The notes beneath the pieces are model-generated. The model did no database searches. It saw only the letters and a program-made list of their open reading frames with translations, and was not told the DNA's origin. Both the position numbers and the translations under genes were made by a program. This document shows positions 20,226-29,325 of a DNA stretch of 64,000 bases, one piece after another (the first letter of the stretch is position 1; each line of letters starts with the position of its first letter). The stretch spans positions 1 through 64,000 of the forward strand of contig NZ_WJYO01000007.1 of assembly GCF_010994095.1 (NCBI RefSeq), in the 5' to 3' direction. The DNA is from Mumia xiangluensis (lineage in GTDB: Bacteria > Actinomycetota > Actinomycetes > Propionibacteriales > Nocardioidaceae).

Positions 20226-20807
20226 ATGACCGAGGTTCCCGCCCGCGAGCGCCTGATGGACGCCGCGGTCGAGGCGTTCGCCGAGCGCGGATTCCATGCC
20301 ACGACGACGCGCGACATCTCGACGCGCGCCGGCATGAGTCCTGCCGCCCTGTACGTCCACCACGCGTCGAAGGAGCAGCTGCTCTACGAGATCAGCTCGG
20401 CGGGGCACCTCAACACGCGCCACATGCTCGCCGACGCGTACGCCTCCACGGCCGACCCCGTCGCCCGTCTGGCCACGATGCAGTTCGAGTTCACCAAGTG
20501 GCACGCCGTCCACAGCAAGCGTGCGCGCGTCGTCCAGTACGAGATCTCCGCCCTGACTCCGGAGCACCGCCGCGAGGTCGCCGGCCACCGCCGTGACATC
20601 GAGCGCATCTATCAGGACGCGATCCGCGAAGGCGCCGACAAGGGCGTGTTCGAGATCGAGGACGTGCCGGGCACAGCGCTGGCGCTGATCTCGATGGCGA
20701 TCGATCTGGTCCGCTGGTACCAGCCGGACGGCCCCCGGACACCTGACTCCGTCGCACAGCTCTACGCCGACCTCGCGCTCCGCGCAGTCGGCGCCCGCAC
20801 GGCCTGA
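20226..20807 (+). CDS. TetR/AcrR family regulator of the acyl-CoA locus
   Basis: This 193-residue repressor-type protein has an N-terminal helix-turn-helix (RLMDAAVEAFAERGFHATTT then DISTRAGMSPAALYVHHASK, residues about 7-50). The C-terminal ligand domain has the HAVHSKRARVVQYEISALTP pattern seen in KstR/FadR-like TetR proteins that sense acyl-CoAs. ATG 20226 has AGGAG at 20216-20220. An earlier ATG at 20187 lies just after the operator and has no ribosome site. The shared palindrome supports control of fadE-fadA-SDR-SDR, fabG-phosphotransferase and its own gene; the ligand is unknown. Confidence 0.9.
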   Translation: MTEVPARERLMDAAVEAFAERGFHATTTRDISTRAGMSPAALYVHHASKEQLLYEISSAGHLNTRHMLADAYASTADPVARLATMQFEFTKWHAVHSKRARVVQYEISALTPEHRREVAGHRRDIERIYQDAIREGADKGVFEIEDVPGTALALISMAIDLVRWYQPDGPRTPDSVAQLYADLALRAVGARTA

Positions 20808-20862
20808 CGGAGTCGTCGCTCCCGACGCCGCCCCGCAGACAGCCGCCCCGCAGACAGCAGAG

Positions 20863-20899
20863 CGGCCGTCCTGGAGCCGGGGGAACTCCAGAACGGCCG
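20863..20899 (+). terminator. Terminator-like hairpin after tetR
   Basis: CGGCCGTCCTGGAG (20863-20876) and CTCCAGAACGGCCG (20886-20899) form a 14-bp stem with one mismatch and a 9-base loop. It stands 56 bases after the tetR stop. Confidence 0.6.
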
Positions 20900-20913
20900 C
20901 GTCCGTACGCGAC

Positions 20914-20943
20914 GGTTCCCTGACGTGATCACGTCAGGGAACC
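20914..20943. terminator. Perfect 30-bp palindrome downstream of yceI
   Basis: GGTTCCCTGACGTGA is followed directly by its reverse complement (centre at 20928/20929), with no unpaired loop. It lies 8 bases after the yceI stop (minus strand) and, with the hairpin at 20863-20899, separates two convergent genes. A terminator role is likely; the zero-length loop also fits a protein-binding site. Confidence 0.55.
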
Positions 20944-20950
20944 GGCGGGA

Positions 20951-21487
20951 TCACTGGGCGAGGACGGCCTCACCGGTGATGAGGACGGTGATCTTGTCAC
21001 CGATCATCAGCTTGTCGCCCTCGAGCGGGATGTTGAAGTCGATCCCGAACTCCTTGCGGCTGATCGTCGTGGTGGCCTCGACACCCACACGGGTGCCGCC
21101 CCACGGATCCTTGCCCTCGCCGAGGAACTCGACCGACAGCTCGACCGCACGGGTGACGTCCTTGATGGTCAGGTCGCCGGTCACGACGAAGTCGGTGTCC
21201 GACTTCGCGACGACGCCGGTGGACGTGAAGGTCATCGTGGGGTGCGTCTCGACCGAGAAGAAGTCGGCGGAGCGCAGGTGCGCGTCACGGTCAGGCGTGC
21301 CGGTGTTGATCGAGGTGAGGTCGATGGTCGCCGTCGTCGTCGACTCGGTGATCTCGGGAGCGGTGGTGATGCTGCCCTCGAACTTCTCGAACTTGCCGCG
21401 CACCTTGCTCATGATGTGGCGAACGGTGAAACCGATCTCGGTGTGGGTCGGATCGAAGTTCCAGGTGCCTGCGGTGATCTGTGCCAT
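20951..21487 (-). CDS. YceI family lipid-binding protein
   Basis: YceI proteins are lipocalin-like barrels that bind polyisoprenoids or fatty amides. The 178-residue protein has the family start ITAGTWNFDPTHTEIGFTVRH, the HLRSADFFSVETHPTMTF block and the strand pair LTIKDVTRAVELSVEFLG. No signal peptide is visible, so this copy looks cytoplasmic, unlike the periplasmic proteobacterial form. ATG 21487 follows a CAGGA ribosome site. It is divergent from a MarR gene across an inverted repeat, the usual arrangement for a MarR repressor and its target. Confidence 0.93.
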   Translation of the reverse strand: MAQITAGTWNFDPTHTEIGFTVRHIMSKVRGKFEKFEGSITTAPEITESTTTATIDLTSINTGTPDRDAHLRSADFFSVETHPTMTFTSTGVVAKSDTDFVVTGDLTIKDVTRAVELSVEFLGEGKDPWGGTRVGVEATTTISRKEFGIDFNIPLEGDKLMIGDKITVLITGEAVLAQ

Positions 21488-21547
21488 GGTCCTGCGTCCC
21501 CTTTGGGTCGTGGTGGTCTTTTCGAGCTTGGCGTCGTCGTCACCGCT

Positions 21548-21607
21548 ATAGTTGCGGCTTCAACCAACTGCCTTCACCGTACCATAACTAATTGAAGACG
21601 CAACTAT
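21548..21607. promoter_or_regulatory. Inverted-repeat operator between yceI and marR
   Basis: ATAGTTGCGGCTTCAA (21548-21563) and TTGAAGACGCAACTAT (21592-21607) are reverse complements with one mismatch in 16, separated by 28 bases. A likely MarR binding pair covering both divergent promoters. ACCATAACTA between them is a further AT-rich half-match (TAGTTATGGT reversed). Confidence 0.6.
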
Positions 21608-21627
21608 TCCCTGGGTACACTCGCTCC

Positions 21628-22113
21628 ATGACCTCGACCACGCAGACAGCCACCGACACGCGGTGGCTCGACGACCGACAGCAGCGCCTCTGGCGCTCGT
21701 TCCTGGGCGGATCGACGGCGTTCTTCGACCAGCTCGACCGCGACCTGCGACGTGAGCACGACCTGTCGATGCCTGAGTACGAGATCCTCGTCCGCCTGTC
21801 CGAGGCACCGGAGTGGACCCTGCGGATGGCGGAGGTCGCCAGCCAGGTCGCGCACTCGCGCAGCCGGATCACGCACACCGTCAGCCGGCTCGAGCGTGCC
21901 GGGCTCGTCGAGCGGGAGTCGTGCCTGTCCGACGGCCGTGGCGTCAACGCGAAGCTGACCGACGCAGGCATGGACCGACTGCGCGACGCGGCGCACACGC
22001 ACGTCGGCGGCGTTCGCCGCTACCTGATGGACAACCTGACCGAGGAGGAGTTCGAGATCATCGGTCAGGCGTTCGAGCGCGTCCGCGGAGACCTCAACGG
22101 TCAGGGATTCTGA
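21628..22113 (+). CDS. MarR family transcriptional regulator
   Basis: This 161-residue protein carries a winged helix with LSMPEYEILVRLSEAPEWTL (about 45-64), MAEVASQVAHSRSRITHTVS (recognition helix) and RLERAGLVERESCLSDGRG with the wing Asp-x-Arg. ATG 21628 is chosen; an upstream TTG at 21592 falls inside the operator repeat. It is divergent from yceI and flanked by a 16-bp inverted repeat that it probably binds. It likely represses yceI and itself and responds to a small phenolic or thiol stress signal, as is common for the family; the signal is inference. Confidence 0.9.
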   Translation: MTSTTQTATDTRWLDDRQQRLWRSFLGGSTAFFDQLDRDLRREHDLSMPEYEILVRLSEAPEWTLRMAEVASQVAHSRSRITHTVSRLERAGLVERESCLSDGRGVNAKLTDAGMDRLRDAAHTHVGGVRRYLMDNLTEEEFEIIGQAFERVRGDLNGQGF

Positions 22114-22207
22114 CCCGGCGGTGATCCGCCGTCACCTACGTCGAGGCAGCGCCAGGGAATTGGCGCAGATCATGTCATTGACCTGATCGGTTGCGGCAGG
22201 CAACTTC

Positions 22208-22276
22208 GTGTCCGATACCGGACACCCGGGTTGCGGGCGTAGGAGCACTCTTGCCAAGGTCGAGTGAAACGTTCCA
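22208..22276 (+). promoter_or_regulatory. Two operator-like palindromes upstream of the rhamnosidase operon
   Basis: GTGTCCGATACCGGACAC (22208-22225) has perfect 7-bp arms around ATAC. TGAAACGTTCCA (22265-22276) fits the LacI-family pattern with a central CG. Both lie in the 225-base gap between marR and the GH78 gene. No LacI gene is in the window, so any regulator is encoded elsewhere. Confidence 0.45.
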
Positions 22277-22338
22277 ACTGTGATCTGAAACACACAGCGC
22301 GGAACCACCTGCCTCTGGCCTGAAGGGATCTCGCCACG

Positions 22339-25300
22339 ATGAGCAAACGGATGCTCAGCATCGTCGTTGCACTCGCCACCGCCCTGATACTCCCGTTCTC
22401 CCCCGCCGACGCGGCCCCGCCCGGCGAGGTCCAGCCACACTCACTCTCCGCCGACCACAAGACCCGACCGCTCGGCGTCGGCGAGCACCTCCCCGCTCTG
22501 GGCTGGCAGCTCGCCTCGCACGAGCGCGCACAGTCACAGACCGCGTACCGCGTCCTCGTCGCCTCGAGCCCGGCCGTCCTCGCCCGCGGCGAGGCTGACA
22601 TCTGGGACTCCGGCAAGGTGGCCTCGTCCGAGTCGCGGCAGGTCTCGTACGGCGGCCCGCCGCTGGAGTCGCGCACGCGCTACCACTGGAAAGTGATGGC
22701 GTGGGACGCCACCGGCCACGCCGGCCGCTGGAGCGCCCCGTCGTGGTTCGAGACCGGCCTCCTGGAGGCGTCGGACTGGTCCGCGGACTGGATCGCGCAC
22801 GACACCGACCTCCCGCTGCCGACCTCCAACAGCCAGCAGAACTCCCCCGCTTCCCTCCGTACGGGGCACACGCTCGGCCAGTCCGTCACCACCGACCGGC
22901 CGTTCGACAAGATCGGCGGCAGCGCCCCCACCTGGGGCACCCCGGACTCCGACTTCACGCTGACGTTGCGGCGCGGCGGACCCGACGGCGAGGTCGTCGC
23001 CGAGAGGCGCATCGTTGACCACGCCGACAACAGCTGGGCCGAGCTCGAGCTCGACTCCGCTGCCACGCCCGGCGACTACTACCTCGAGATGTCCGACCTC
23101 GAAGGCACTGCCGGGTGGTGGAGCCACACCGACGACGTGTACGCCGAGGGCCAGGCCTACGCCGACGGCGAGCCGGTCGCCGGCGACCGCACGATCCGCT
23201 GGAACCCGACGATCGAGGAGAACGCCGAGCTGACCTCCCAGCTCCGGACCACGTTCGGCGTCGACAAGCGCGTACGGTCAGCGCGTCTCTACTCGACTGC
23301 TCTCGGCATCTACGACATGCAGATCAACGGCCGCGAGGTCTCGACCGACCGCTGGGCGCCGGGCTGGACCGACTACAACAAGCGCACGCCGTACCAGACG
23401 TACGACGTCACCTCGCTGGTACGACAAGGCGCTAACGCCCTGGGCGCGCGACTGTCGACCGGCTGGTACGCCGGCAAGATCGCGATCTACGGCCCCAACC
23501 TGTACGGGAAGCTGCCGGGCCTGCTGAGCCAGCTCGAGATCACCTACGAGGACGGTACGACCCAGCGCGTCGTCTCCGACACCTCATGGACGAGCACCGC
23601 CGGCCCCGTCACTCACGCCGACATCCTGGACGGCGAGGAGTACGACGCCCGCCGCGAGACTCCCGGCTGGACCCGTGCGGGCTTCGACGACCAGTCCTGG
23701 GCGCCTGTCGTCGAGAAGACCGACGTGGAGACGGCACTCGTCGCCCAGGCCGATCCGCCGGTCCGAGTGACGGAGGAGATGCCCGTACAGAAGATCACCG
23801 AGCCGAAGCCCGGGACGTACGTGCTCGACCTCGGTCAGAACTTCGTCGGCACCGTGGCGCTGTCGCTGCGCGGAGCGAAGGCCGGCGAGAAGGTCAGGCT
23901 GCGCTACGGCGAAGAGATCAACGCCGACGGGACGCTGTACACCGAGAACCTGCGCAGCGCCCGGGCGACCGACTACTACACCGCCCGCGGTGACCGCGTC
24001 GAGACGTACGAGCCCCGCTACACGTTCCACGGGTTCCGCTACGTGGAGCTGACCGGCCTGCCGGGCAAGCCCTCGAGACGGGATCTGGTCGGCAAGGTAC
24101 TCGGCACTGACGCCCCGATGACCGGAACGTTCGAGACGTCCGACCCGATGCTCAACCAGCTGCAGAGCAACATCGTCTGGTCACAGCGCGGCAACTTCCT
24201 CAGCGTGCCGACCGACTGCCCGCAGCGCGACGAGCGGATGGGCTGGACGGGCGACATCAACGTCTTCGCTCCGACCGCCGCGTTCAACATGGACGTCTCG
24301 ACGTTCCTCGGTGACAAGTGGCTCCAGGACCTCCGCGACGCGCAACGTCCTGACGGCGCGGTCACCGACGTCGTCCCGTACGTTCCCGTCGTCGGAGCCG
24401 GCAACGCAGGCTGGGGCGATGCGGCGATCACCGTGCCGTACACCGTCTGGCAGACGTATGGGGACACGAATGTGATCGAGGAGAGCTACGACTCGATGGC
24501 GGCCTGGGTCGCCTACCTGAAGAAGAACAGCACCGGCCTGATCCGACCCGACGCAGGGTACGGCGACTGGCTCAACCTCGACGACAACACCCCGCGCGAC
24601 CTGATCGGCACCGCATACTTCGCCCACGTCACCAGGCTGCTCTCGGAGATGGCCGAGGCGATCGGCAAGGACGCGGACGCCGCGACCTACGCCGCGCTGG
24701 CCGACGACGTGCGCGAGGCGTTCGTGGACAAGTACGTCGGCGACGACGGTGCGCTTCCGGGCGATGCCCAGGCGGGCTACGTCCTCGCACTGTCGTACGG
24801 GCTGATCCCCGACGATCTCGTGGACGACGCCGCCGACCGGCTCGTCGCCAACCTGGAGCGCCACGACTGGCACCTCGCGACCGGCTTCCTGGGGACACCG
24901 GACCTGCTGCCGGTGCTCACGAAGACCGGGCACACCGACGTGGCGTACAAGTTGATCAACCAGCGGACGTACCCGTCGTGGGGCTACGAGGTGGACAAGG
25001 GCGCCACGACCATCTGGGAGCGCTGGAACTCGATCATGCCCGACGGCAGCTTCGGCGACGTCGGCATGAACTCGTTCAACCACTACGCCTACGGAGCGGT
25101 GGGCAACTGGATGTACCAGACGATCGGAGGCATCCAGCCCGATCCCGAGCAGCCCGGCTACCGCCACTTCACGATCGCGCCGCAGCCCGGAGGCGACCTG
25201 GACCACGCCGACGCCCGGTACGAGTCCGGGTACGGCGAGATCCGCTCCCGCTGGTCGCGCAAGCACGGCCGGCTGACGCTGCAGGTGACGGTGCCGGTCA

Positions 25301-25470
25301 ACACGACGGCCACCGTCAAGATCCCGGCATCGAGCGTCGACGCCGTCACCGAGCGTGGGCGGCCCGCGAAGAAGTCCGAGGGCGTCAGTGACCTGCGCCT
25401 CGACCGCGGCGTCGTGGTCGGCGAGCTCGGCTCGGGCACCTACCAGTTCACTGTGAAGGAGCACGCATGA
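22339..25470 (+). CDS. Secreted alpha-L-rhamnosidase (GH78)
   Basis: GH78 enzymes release terminal alpha-L-rhamnose by inversion. The 1,043-residue protein has a Sec signal (MSKRMLSIVVALATALILPF then ADAAP), an N-terminal beta domain, the bacterial rhamnosidase N-domain (about 245-460, VRSARLYSTALGIYDMQING), the concanavalin-like segment with LDLGQNFVGTVALSL (about 495-510), the alpha/alpha barrel with CPQRDERMGWTGD (about 627-639, catalytic acid region) and TTIWERWNS (about 890), and a C-terminal beta domain. A GAAGGGAT ribosome site precedes ATG 22339. Its stop overlaps the next gene (ATGA), so both enzymes are made together. Confidence 0.93.
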   Translation: MSKRMLSIVVALATALILPFSPADAAPPGEVQPHSLSADHKTRPLGVGEHLPALGWQLASHERAQSQTAYRVLVASSPAVLARGEADIWDSGKVASSESRQVSYGGPPLESRTRYHWKVMAWDATGHAGRWSAPSWFETGLLEASDWSADWIAHDTDLPLPTSNSQQNSPASLRTGHTLGQSVTTDRPFDKIGGSAPTWGTPDSDFTLTLRRGGPDGEVVAERRIVDHADNSWAELELDSAATPGDYYLEMSDLEGTAGWWSHTDDVYAEGQAYADGEPVAGDRTIRWNPTIEENAELTSQLRTTFGVDKRVRSARLYSTALGIYDMQINGREVSTDRWAPGWTDYNKRTPYQTYDVTSLVRQGANALGARLSTGWYAGKIAIYGPNLYGKLPGLLSQLEITYEDGTTQRVVSDTSWTSTAGPVTHADILDGEEYDARRETPGWTRAGFDDQSWAPVVEKTDVETALVAQADPPVRVTEEMPVQKITEPKPGTYVLDLGQNFVGTVALSLRGAKAGEKVRLRYGEEINADGTLYTENLRSARATDYYTARGDRVETYEPRYTFHGFRYVELTGLPGKPSRRDLVGKVLGTDAPMTGTFETSDPMLNQLQSNIVWSQRGNFLSVPTDCPQRDERMGWTGDINVFAPTAAFNMDVSTFLGDKWLQDLRDAQRPDGAVTDVVPYVPVVGAGNAGWGDAAITVPYTVWQTYGDTNVIEESYDSMAAWVAYLKKNSTGLIRPDAGYGDWLNLDDNTPRDLIGTAYFAHVTRLLSEMAEAIGKDADAATYAALADDVREAFVDKYVGDDGALPGDAQAGYVLALSYGLIPDDLVDDAADRLVANLERHDWHLATGFLGTPDLLPVLTKTGHTDVAYKLINQRTYPSWGYEVDKGATTIWERWNSIMPDGSFGDVGMNSFNHYAYGAVGNWMYQTIGGIQPDPEQPGYRHFTIAPQPGGDLDHADARYESGYGEIRSRWSRKHGRLTLQVTVPVNTTATVKIPASSVDAVTERGRPAKKSEGVSDLRLDRGVVVGELGSGTYQFTVKEHA

Positions 25471-28400
25471 CCCGGCGTTCGAAGACTTGGGGTCGGCGCG
25501 CCCTGGTGGCTGCTGCCGCCGTCGCACTGACCGTCGGGCTGACCGGCGCGGCGGGTGCCGCAGGACGCCCCGCGAAGGCGCCCGCCTGGGACGACCCGAC
25601 AGGCAGGCTCGACCCCGCGGCGTTCGCAGACCCGCCATCCACGGCACGTCCGCACGCGTTCTGGTTCTGGAACGGCAAGCTCACCGAGAAGGAGCTGGAA
25701 CGCCAGCTCGACGAGATGCAGGGCAACGGAGTGGAGGAGTTCTTCATCCACCCGCGCCAGGGCCTCGGCGGCGAGTTCGGCAAGACCGAGAACTCCTACT
25801 ACCTGTCGACGGACTACTTCGACAAGGTCGGTTTCGTTCTGAAGGAGGCGCGCAGCCGCGGGATGAAGGCCTGGCTGTACGACGACCTCAACTGGCCGAG
25901 CGGCTTCGCCGGCGGGCGTACGGTTCGTGGCGGCGTCGTCGACGGACGTCAGGTGAAGGCCGACCCCGACTACGTCCCCTGGTATCTCTCCCCCACGGCG
26001 AAGGACGTCGAGGGCGGCACCACGTACGACGAGCAGGTGCCCGGACCAGATGACGACACCGACGGTCCGCAGCCAGAGCTGATCGCCACGCTCGCCGCCC
26101 GCAAGTCCGCGAACGGCACCTGCGTCACGAACGGAGAGGCTCGCGGAGTGGCGCTCGACGGCGCGTCGACCGTCGAGCTGACCCACAAGATCAAGGACGG
26201 CAGGCTGACCTGGGAAGTGCCCGCGGGCGACTGGTGCCTCGTGCACCTGGTCCAGCGGCCGCTGGTGAACTACCACCCGGACCTGGAGCCGGACGAGCCG
26301 TACGTCGACATGCTCAACCCCGACGTGACCGAGAAGTTCATCGACATCACGCACGAGACGTACTTCAAGCGGTTCCGCAAGGACTTCGGGTCGACGATCC
26401 CGGGCATCTTCAACGACGAACCCGGGTTCTACAACAACTTCCCCGACAACCGTGGCGGGCTCGACTCGCGCGGCTCGATCCCGTGGACGCCCGGCTTCCG
26501 GACGTACCTCTCGAAGAACGCCGGGTACGACCTGACTCAGGATCTGCTCGGCATCTGGTACGACGCCGGGGAGACGACCACGAAGGCCCGGGTCGACTAC
26601 TACGACGCGCTGTCCGACCGCTACAACGAGGCGCACACGTTGCCCCTGGCGGACTGGGCCGAGGACCACGACATCGCGCTGATCTCGAACCCGCTGGTCG
26701 AGGAGGATCTCGGCAGCCACAAGCTGATCGAGGGCGGTAGCTGGTTCGAGATGAGCAAGCACTACCAGCTTCCGGGGATGGACCTGATCAGCGGCCTCAA
26801 CACGGGTGCGATCACGCCCAAGCTGAACTCGTCCGTCGCCCACATCTTTGGCCGCAAGCGCAACCTCGCCGAGACCTTCGGTGCGTTCGGCTGGGACCTG
26901 ACGATGGAGGAGATGAAGCGCACCGTCGGCTGGGAGGCCGCCGGGGGTGTCGACCTGATCGACAACCACGCGTTCTACTACTCGATCGACGGCGAGCGGG
27001 CGTCGGAATCGCCGCCGAGCCAGTTCGACCAGAACACGTTCTGGCCCCGGTTCTCGCAGTATGCGAACTTCGTCGGGCGGCTGACCGAGCCGGCACGCGG
27101 CGCGACACCGATGAACCCGGTCGGCGTGCTCTATCCGAGCTCGTCGGTGATGGCGGCGGGGACGCCCTGGGACGTCCGCGGCTTCGCCGGCAACGGGCCT
27201 GCGCTCGGGCCGGTCGACGACTCGTGGAAGGGAACCTCGAACGACCTCCTCAAGGCGCAGCTCGACTTCGACTACCTCGACGAGCTGGCGCTGGCCGGCG
27301 ACGAGGACCTCGACGTCGACCTCCGCGTTCGCCACGGCGCGCTCACGCTGCGCGACCAGCGCTGGCAAGCGGTCGTGCTTCCCCGCACGACGACGCTCGC
27401 GTTGGAGGCCGTACGCACGCTGGAGAAGCTCGTCGCCGACGGCGGCAGCGTCGTCGCGGTGGACGGGCTGGCAACACACGAGGCGTCCGGACGTGACGCC
27501 GAGCTCCGCAAGCGCCTGACCGCGCTGTTCGGCACCGACCCGTCCGCTCCGGAGGCGTCGCAGCGCCGGCACGGACGCAGCGGCCTGGCGGCGTACCTGC
27601 CTGACCGGTCCACCCTCGCCGAGGTGCTCCACGAGCGAGTGAGGCCCGGTGTGACGCTCGAGAACGCGCCCGACGTCCGCGTACGCCACGTCAAGCGGAA
27701 GGCCGACGACGCGTTCCTGGTCGTCAACCTCGCCGGGCGCGAGGTGTCGACCACGGCACGCTTCGACGTCTCAGGGACCCCGGAGTACTGGGACCCCGAG
27801 ACGGGCGGCACCAAGGTCGCTCCGGTGTTCCGCGGTGATCGCCGGCAGACCGTCGTCCCGCTCACACTCGCGCCGTACGAGGCGCGCTGGGTGACGTTCC
27901 GGCCGGGTGCGTACCCGTCTGGGAAGGTGGCGCACCTGACGGCGACGAACGCGACGCCGGAATCCGTGCGGGCGTCGCGAGGCACGCTTCAGGCGACGCT
28001 GGTCGCCGACGGACCCGGCGAGGTGTACGCGCGCGGCGAGTACCGCGGGCGAGAGTACGGGGCCGTGACGACCGTCGACGACCCGCTGGAGCCACTCGCG
28101 CTGAACGGCGACTGGGACTTCCGGTTCGATGCTGACGAAGCAGAGACCGTGACCCGGCCGCTCGGGTCGTGGACGGCGCTCGATGCGAAGTACTCCGGCT
28201 CGGCGACGTACGCGAAGCGGTTCACCGTACCCGCGGACTTCCTCGCCAAGGGCCGGCGAGCACAGCTCGACCTCGGCCGCGTACGCGAGCTCGCCGACGT
28301 CACCGTCAACGGCAAGCATGCTGGGGCACTGGACTGGTCGCCATACGCCGTCGACGTCACCGACCTCCTCCGCGAGGGCGAGAACGTGGTCGAGGTGCGG

Positions 28401-29243
28401 GTGACCAACACGCCGTCCAACGCGATCGAGGGGCGCGACAACCCGTCGGGGCTGCTCGGCCCCGTCGTGCTGCGTCCGCAGCGGGAGGTGAACCTCGAGC
28501 TCACCGAGGGCACGGAGGTGACGTCGGTCGACATGACCGTCGACCCGGCGTCGTCGGCGGTGCTACCAGGTCGCCCTGCGACGTTCACCGCGACGGTCGA
28601 CGGAATCGCTCCCGAGGATCTCGAAGCGACGCTGGCCACCACGGTGCCGGACGGCTGGAAGGCCGAGCCCGCCTCGGTCGACGTCTCCGAGCCATCGCAA
28701 GGGACCCAGGTCAGCACCACCGTCGACGTCGCCGTGACGCCGCCGGCGGAAGCTCCGGAAGGGGCGTCGTCGGTCAGGTTCACGCTGACCGGCGCAGACG
28801 GGCGTACGGTCGAGCGCACCGCGACGGTCACCGTGACGAACGCGTACGCCGCCTGGGAGTTCGACGCCGACGGCGACACCGAGGGTTGGACCGGCGCGAA
28901 CCAGGTCGAGGGCTTCACGCCCTCCGGCGGCGCGCTCCGGTTCCGGTCCGTCGGCGGCGACCCGTATGTCGTCGGGCCGACGGTGTCGGTGCCGCTCGCC
29001 GACAGCGCCACGGTCGAGATCGTGATGTCGTCCTCGGCCGGTGGCGGTGGTCAGTTGTTCTGGGCCACCACCGACGGCGGCTTCGCCGAGTCGCGCAGCG
29101 GACGCTTCACCGTCGAATCGGGCGGCACCCGGACGTACCGGGTGGAGGTCCCCCGTCAGGAGGCCTCGCTGACCCAGCTGCGGCTGGACCCGCTGACCGG
29201 CACGGGTGACGTCGCGATCGACGCCGTTCGCATCCTGCCCTGA
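25467..29243 (+). CDS. Secreted GH106-type alpha-L-rhamnosidase with NEW3-like and C-terminal beta domains
   Basis: This 1,258-residue protein has a Sec signal (RRALVAAAAVALTVGLTGAA then GAAG). The N-terminal catalytic region carries GH106 features: PHAFWFWNGKLTEKELERQL, EEFFIHPRQGLGGEF, MKAWLYDDLNWPSG and PGIFNDEPGFY (about 311-322, candidate acid). A galactose-binding-like beta sandwich follows (YAKRFTVPADFLAKG, about 910-1010), then a NEW3-like domain (VDMTVDPASSAVLPGRPATF, about 1015-1130), then a final beta domain. Rhamnogalacturonan or plant-glycoside rhamnose is the likely target. The start overlaps the GH78 stop by 4 bases. No transporter is linked. Confidence 0.85.
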   Translation: MTRRSKTWGRRALVAAAAVALTVGLTGAAGAAGRPAKAPAWDDPTGRLDPAAFADPPSTARPHAFWFWNGKLTEKELERQLDEMQGNGVEEFFIHPRQGLGGEFGKTENSYYLSTDYFDKVGFVLKEARSRGMKAWLYDDLNWPSGFAGGRTVRGGVVDGRQVKADPDYVPWYLSPTAKDVEGGTTYDEQVPGPDDDTDGPQPELIATLAARKSANGTCVTNGEARGVALDGASTVELTHKIKDGRLTWEVPAGDWCLVHLVQRPLVNYHPDLEPDEPYVDMLNPDVTEKFIDITHETYFKRFRKDFGSTIPGIFNDEPGFYNNFPDNRGGLDSRGSIPWTPGFRTYLSKNAGYDLTQDLLGIWYDAGETTTKARVDYYDALSDRYNEAHTLPLADWAEDHDIALISNPLVEEDLGSHKLIEGGSWFEMSKHYQLPGMDLISGLNTGAITPKLNSSVAHIFGRKRNLAETFGAFGWDLTMEEMKRTVGWEAAGGVDLIDNHAFYYSIDGERASESPPSQFDQNTFWPRFSQYANFVGRLTEPARGATPMNPVGVLYPSSSVMAAGTPWDVRGFAGNGPALGPVDDSWKGTSNDLLKAQLDFDYLDELALAGDEDLDVDLRVRHGALTLRDQRWQAVVLPRTTTLALEAVRTLEKLVADGGSVVAVDGLATHEASGRDAELRKRLTALFGTDPSAPEASQRRHGRSGLAAYLPDRSTLAEVLHERVRPGVTLENAPDVRVRHVKRKADDAFLVVNLAGREVSTTARFDVSGTPEYWDPETGGTKVAPVFRGDRRQTVVPLTLAPYEARWVTFRPGAYPSGKVAHLTATNATPESVRASRGTLQATLVADGPGEVYARGEYRGREYGAVTTVDDPLEPLALNGDWDFRFDADEAETVTRPLGSWTALDAKYSGSATYAKRFTVPADFLAKGRRAQLDLGRVRELADVTVNGKHAGALDWSPYAVDVTDLLREGENVVEVRVTNTPSNAIEGRDNPSGLLGPVVLRPQREVNLELTEGTEVTSVDMTVDPASSAVLPGRPATFTATVDGIAPEDLEATLATTVPDGWKAEPASVDVSEPSQGTQVSTTVDVAVTPPAEAPEGASSVRFTLTGADGRTVERTATVTVTNAYAAWEFDADGDTEGWTGANQVEGFTPSGGALRFRSVGGDPYVVGPTVSVPLADSATVEIVMSSSAGGGGQLFWATTDGGFAESRSGRFTVESGGTRTYRVEVPRQEASLTQLRLDPLTGTGDVAIDAVRILP

Positions 29244-29259
29244 CGCAGGGCGCGACGAC

Positions 29260-29304
29260 AGGACCCGGCGCTCCTGCCCTTCACGGGGCGGAGCGCCGGG
29301 TCCT
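29260..29304. terminator. Bidirectional terminator, GH106 / ettA
   Basis: AGGACCCGGCGCTCC and GGAGCGCCGGGTCCT form a perfect 15-bp stem with a 15-base loop, followed by TTT on the plus strand. It lies between convergent genes, 16 bases after one stop and 21 from the other. Confidence 0.8.
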
Positions 29305-29325
29305 TTCGGTCTGCAGTCTGCGGTG

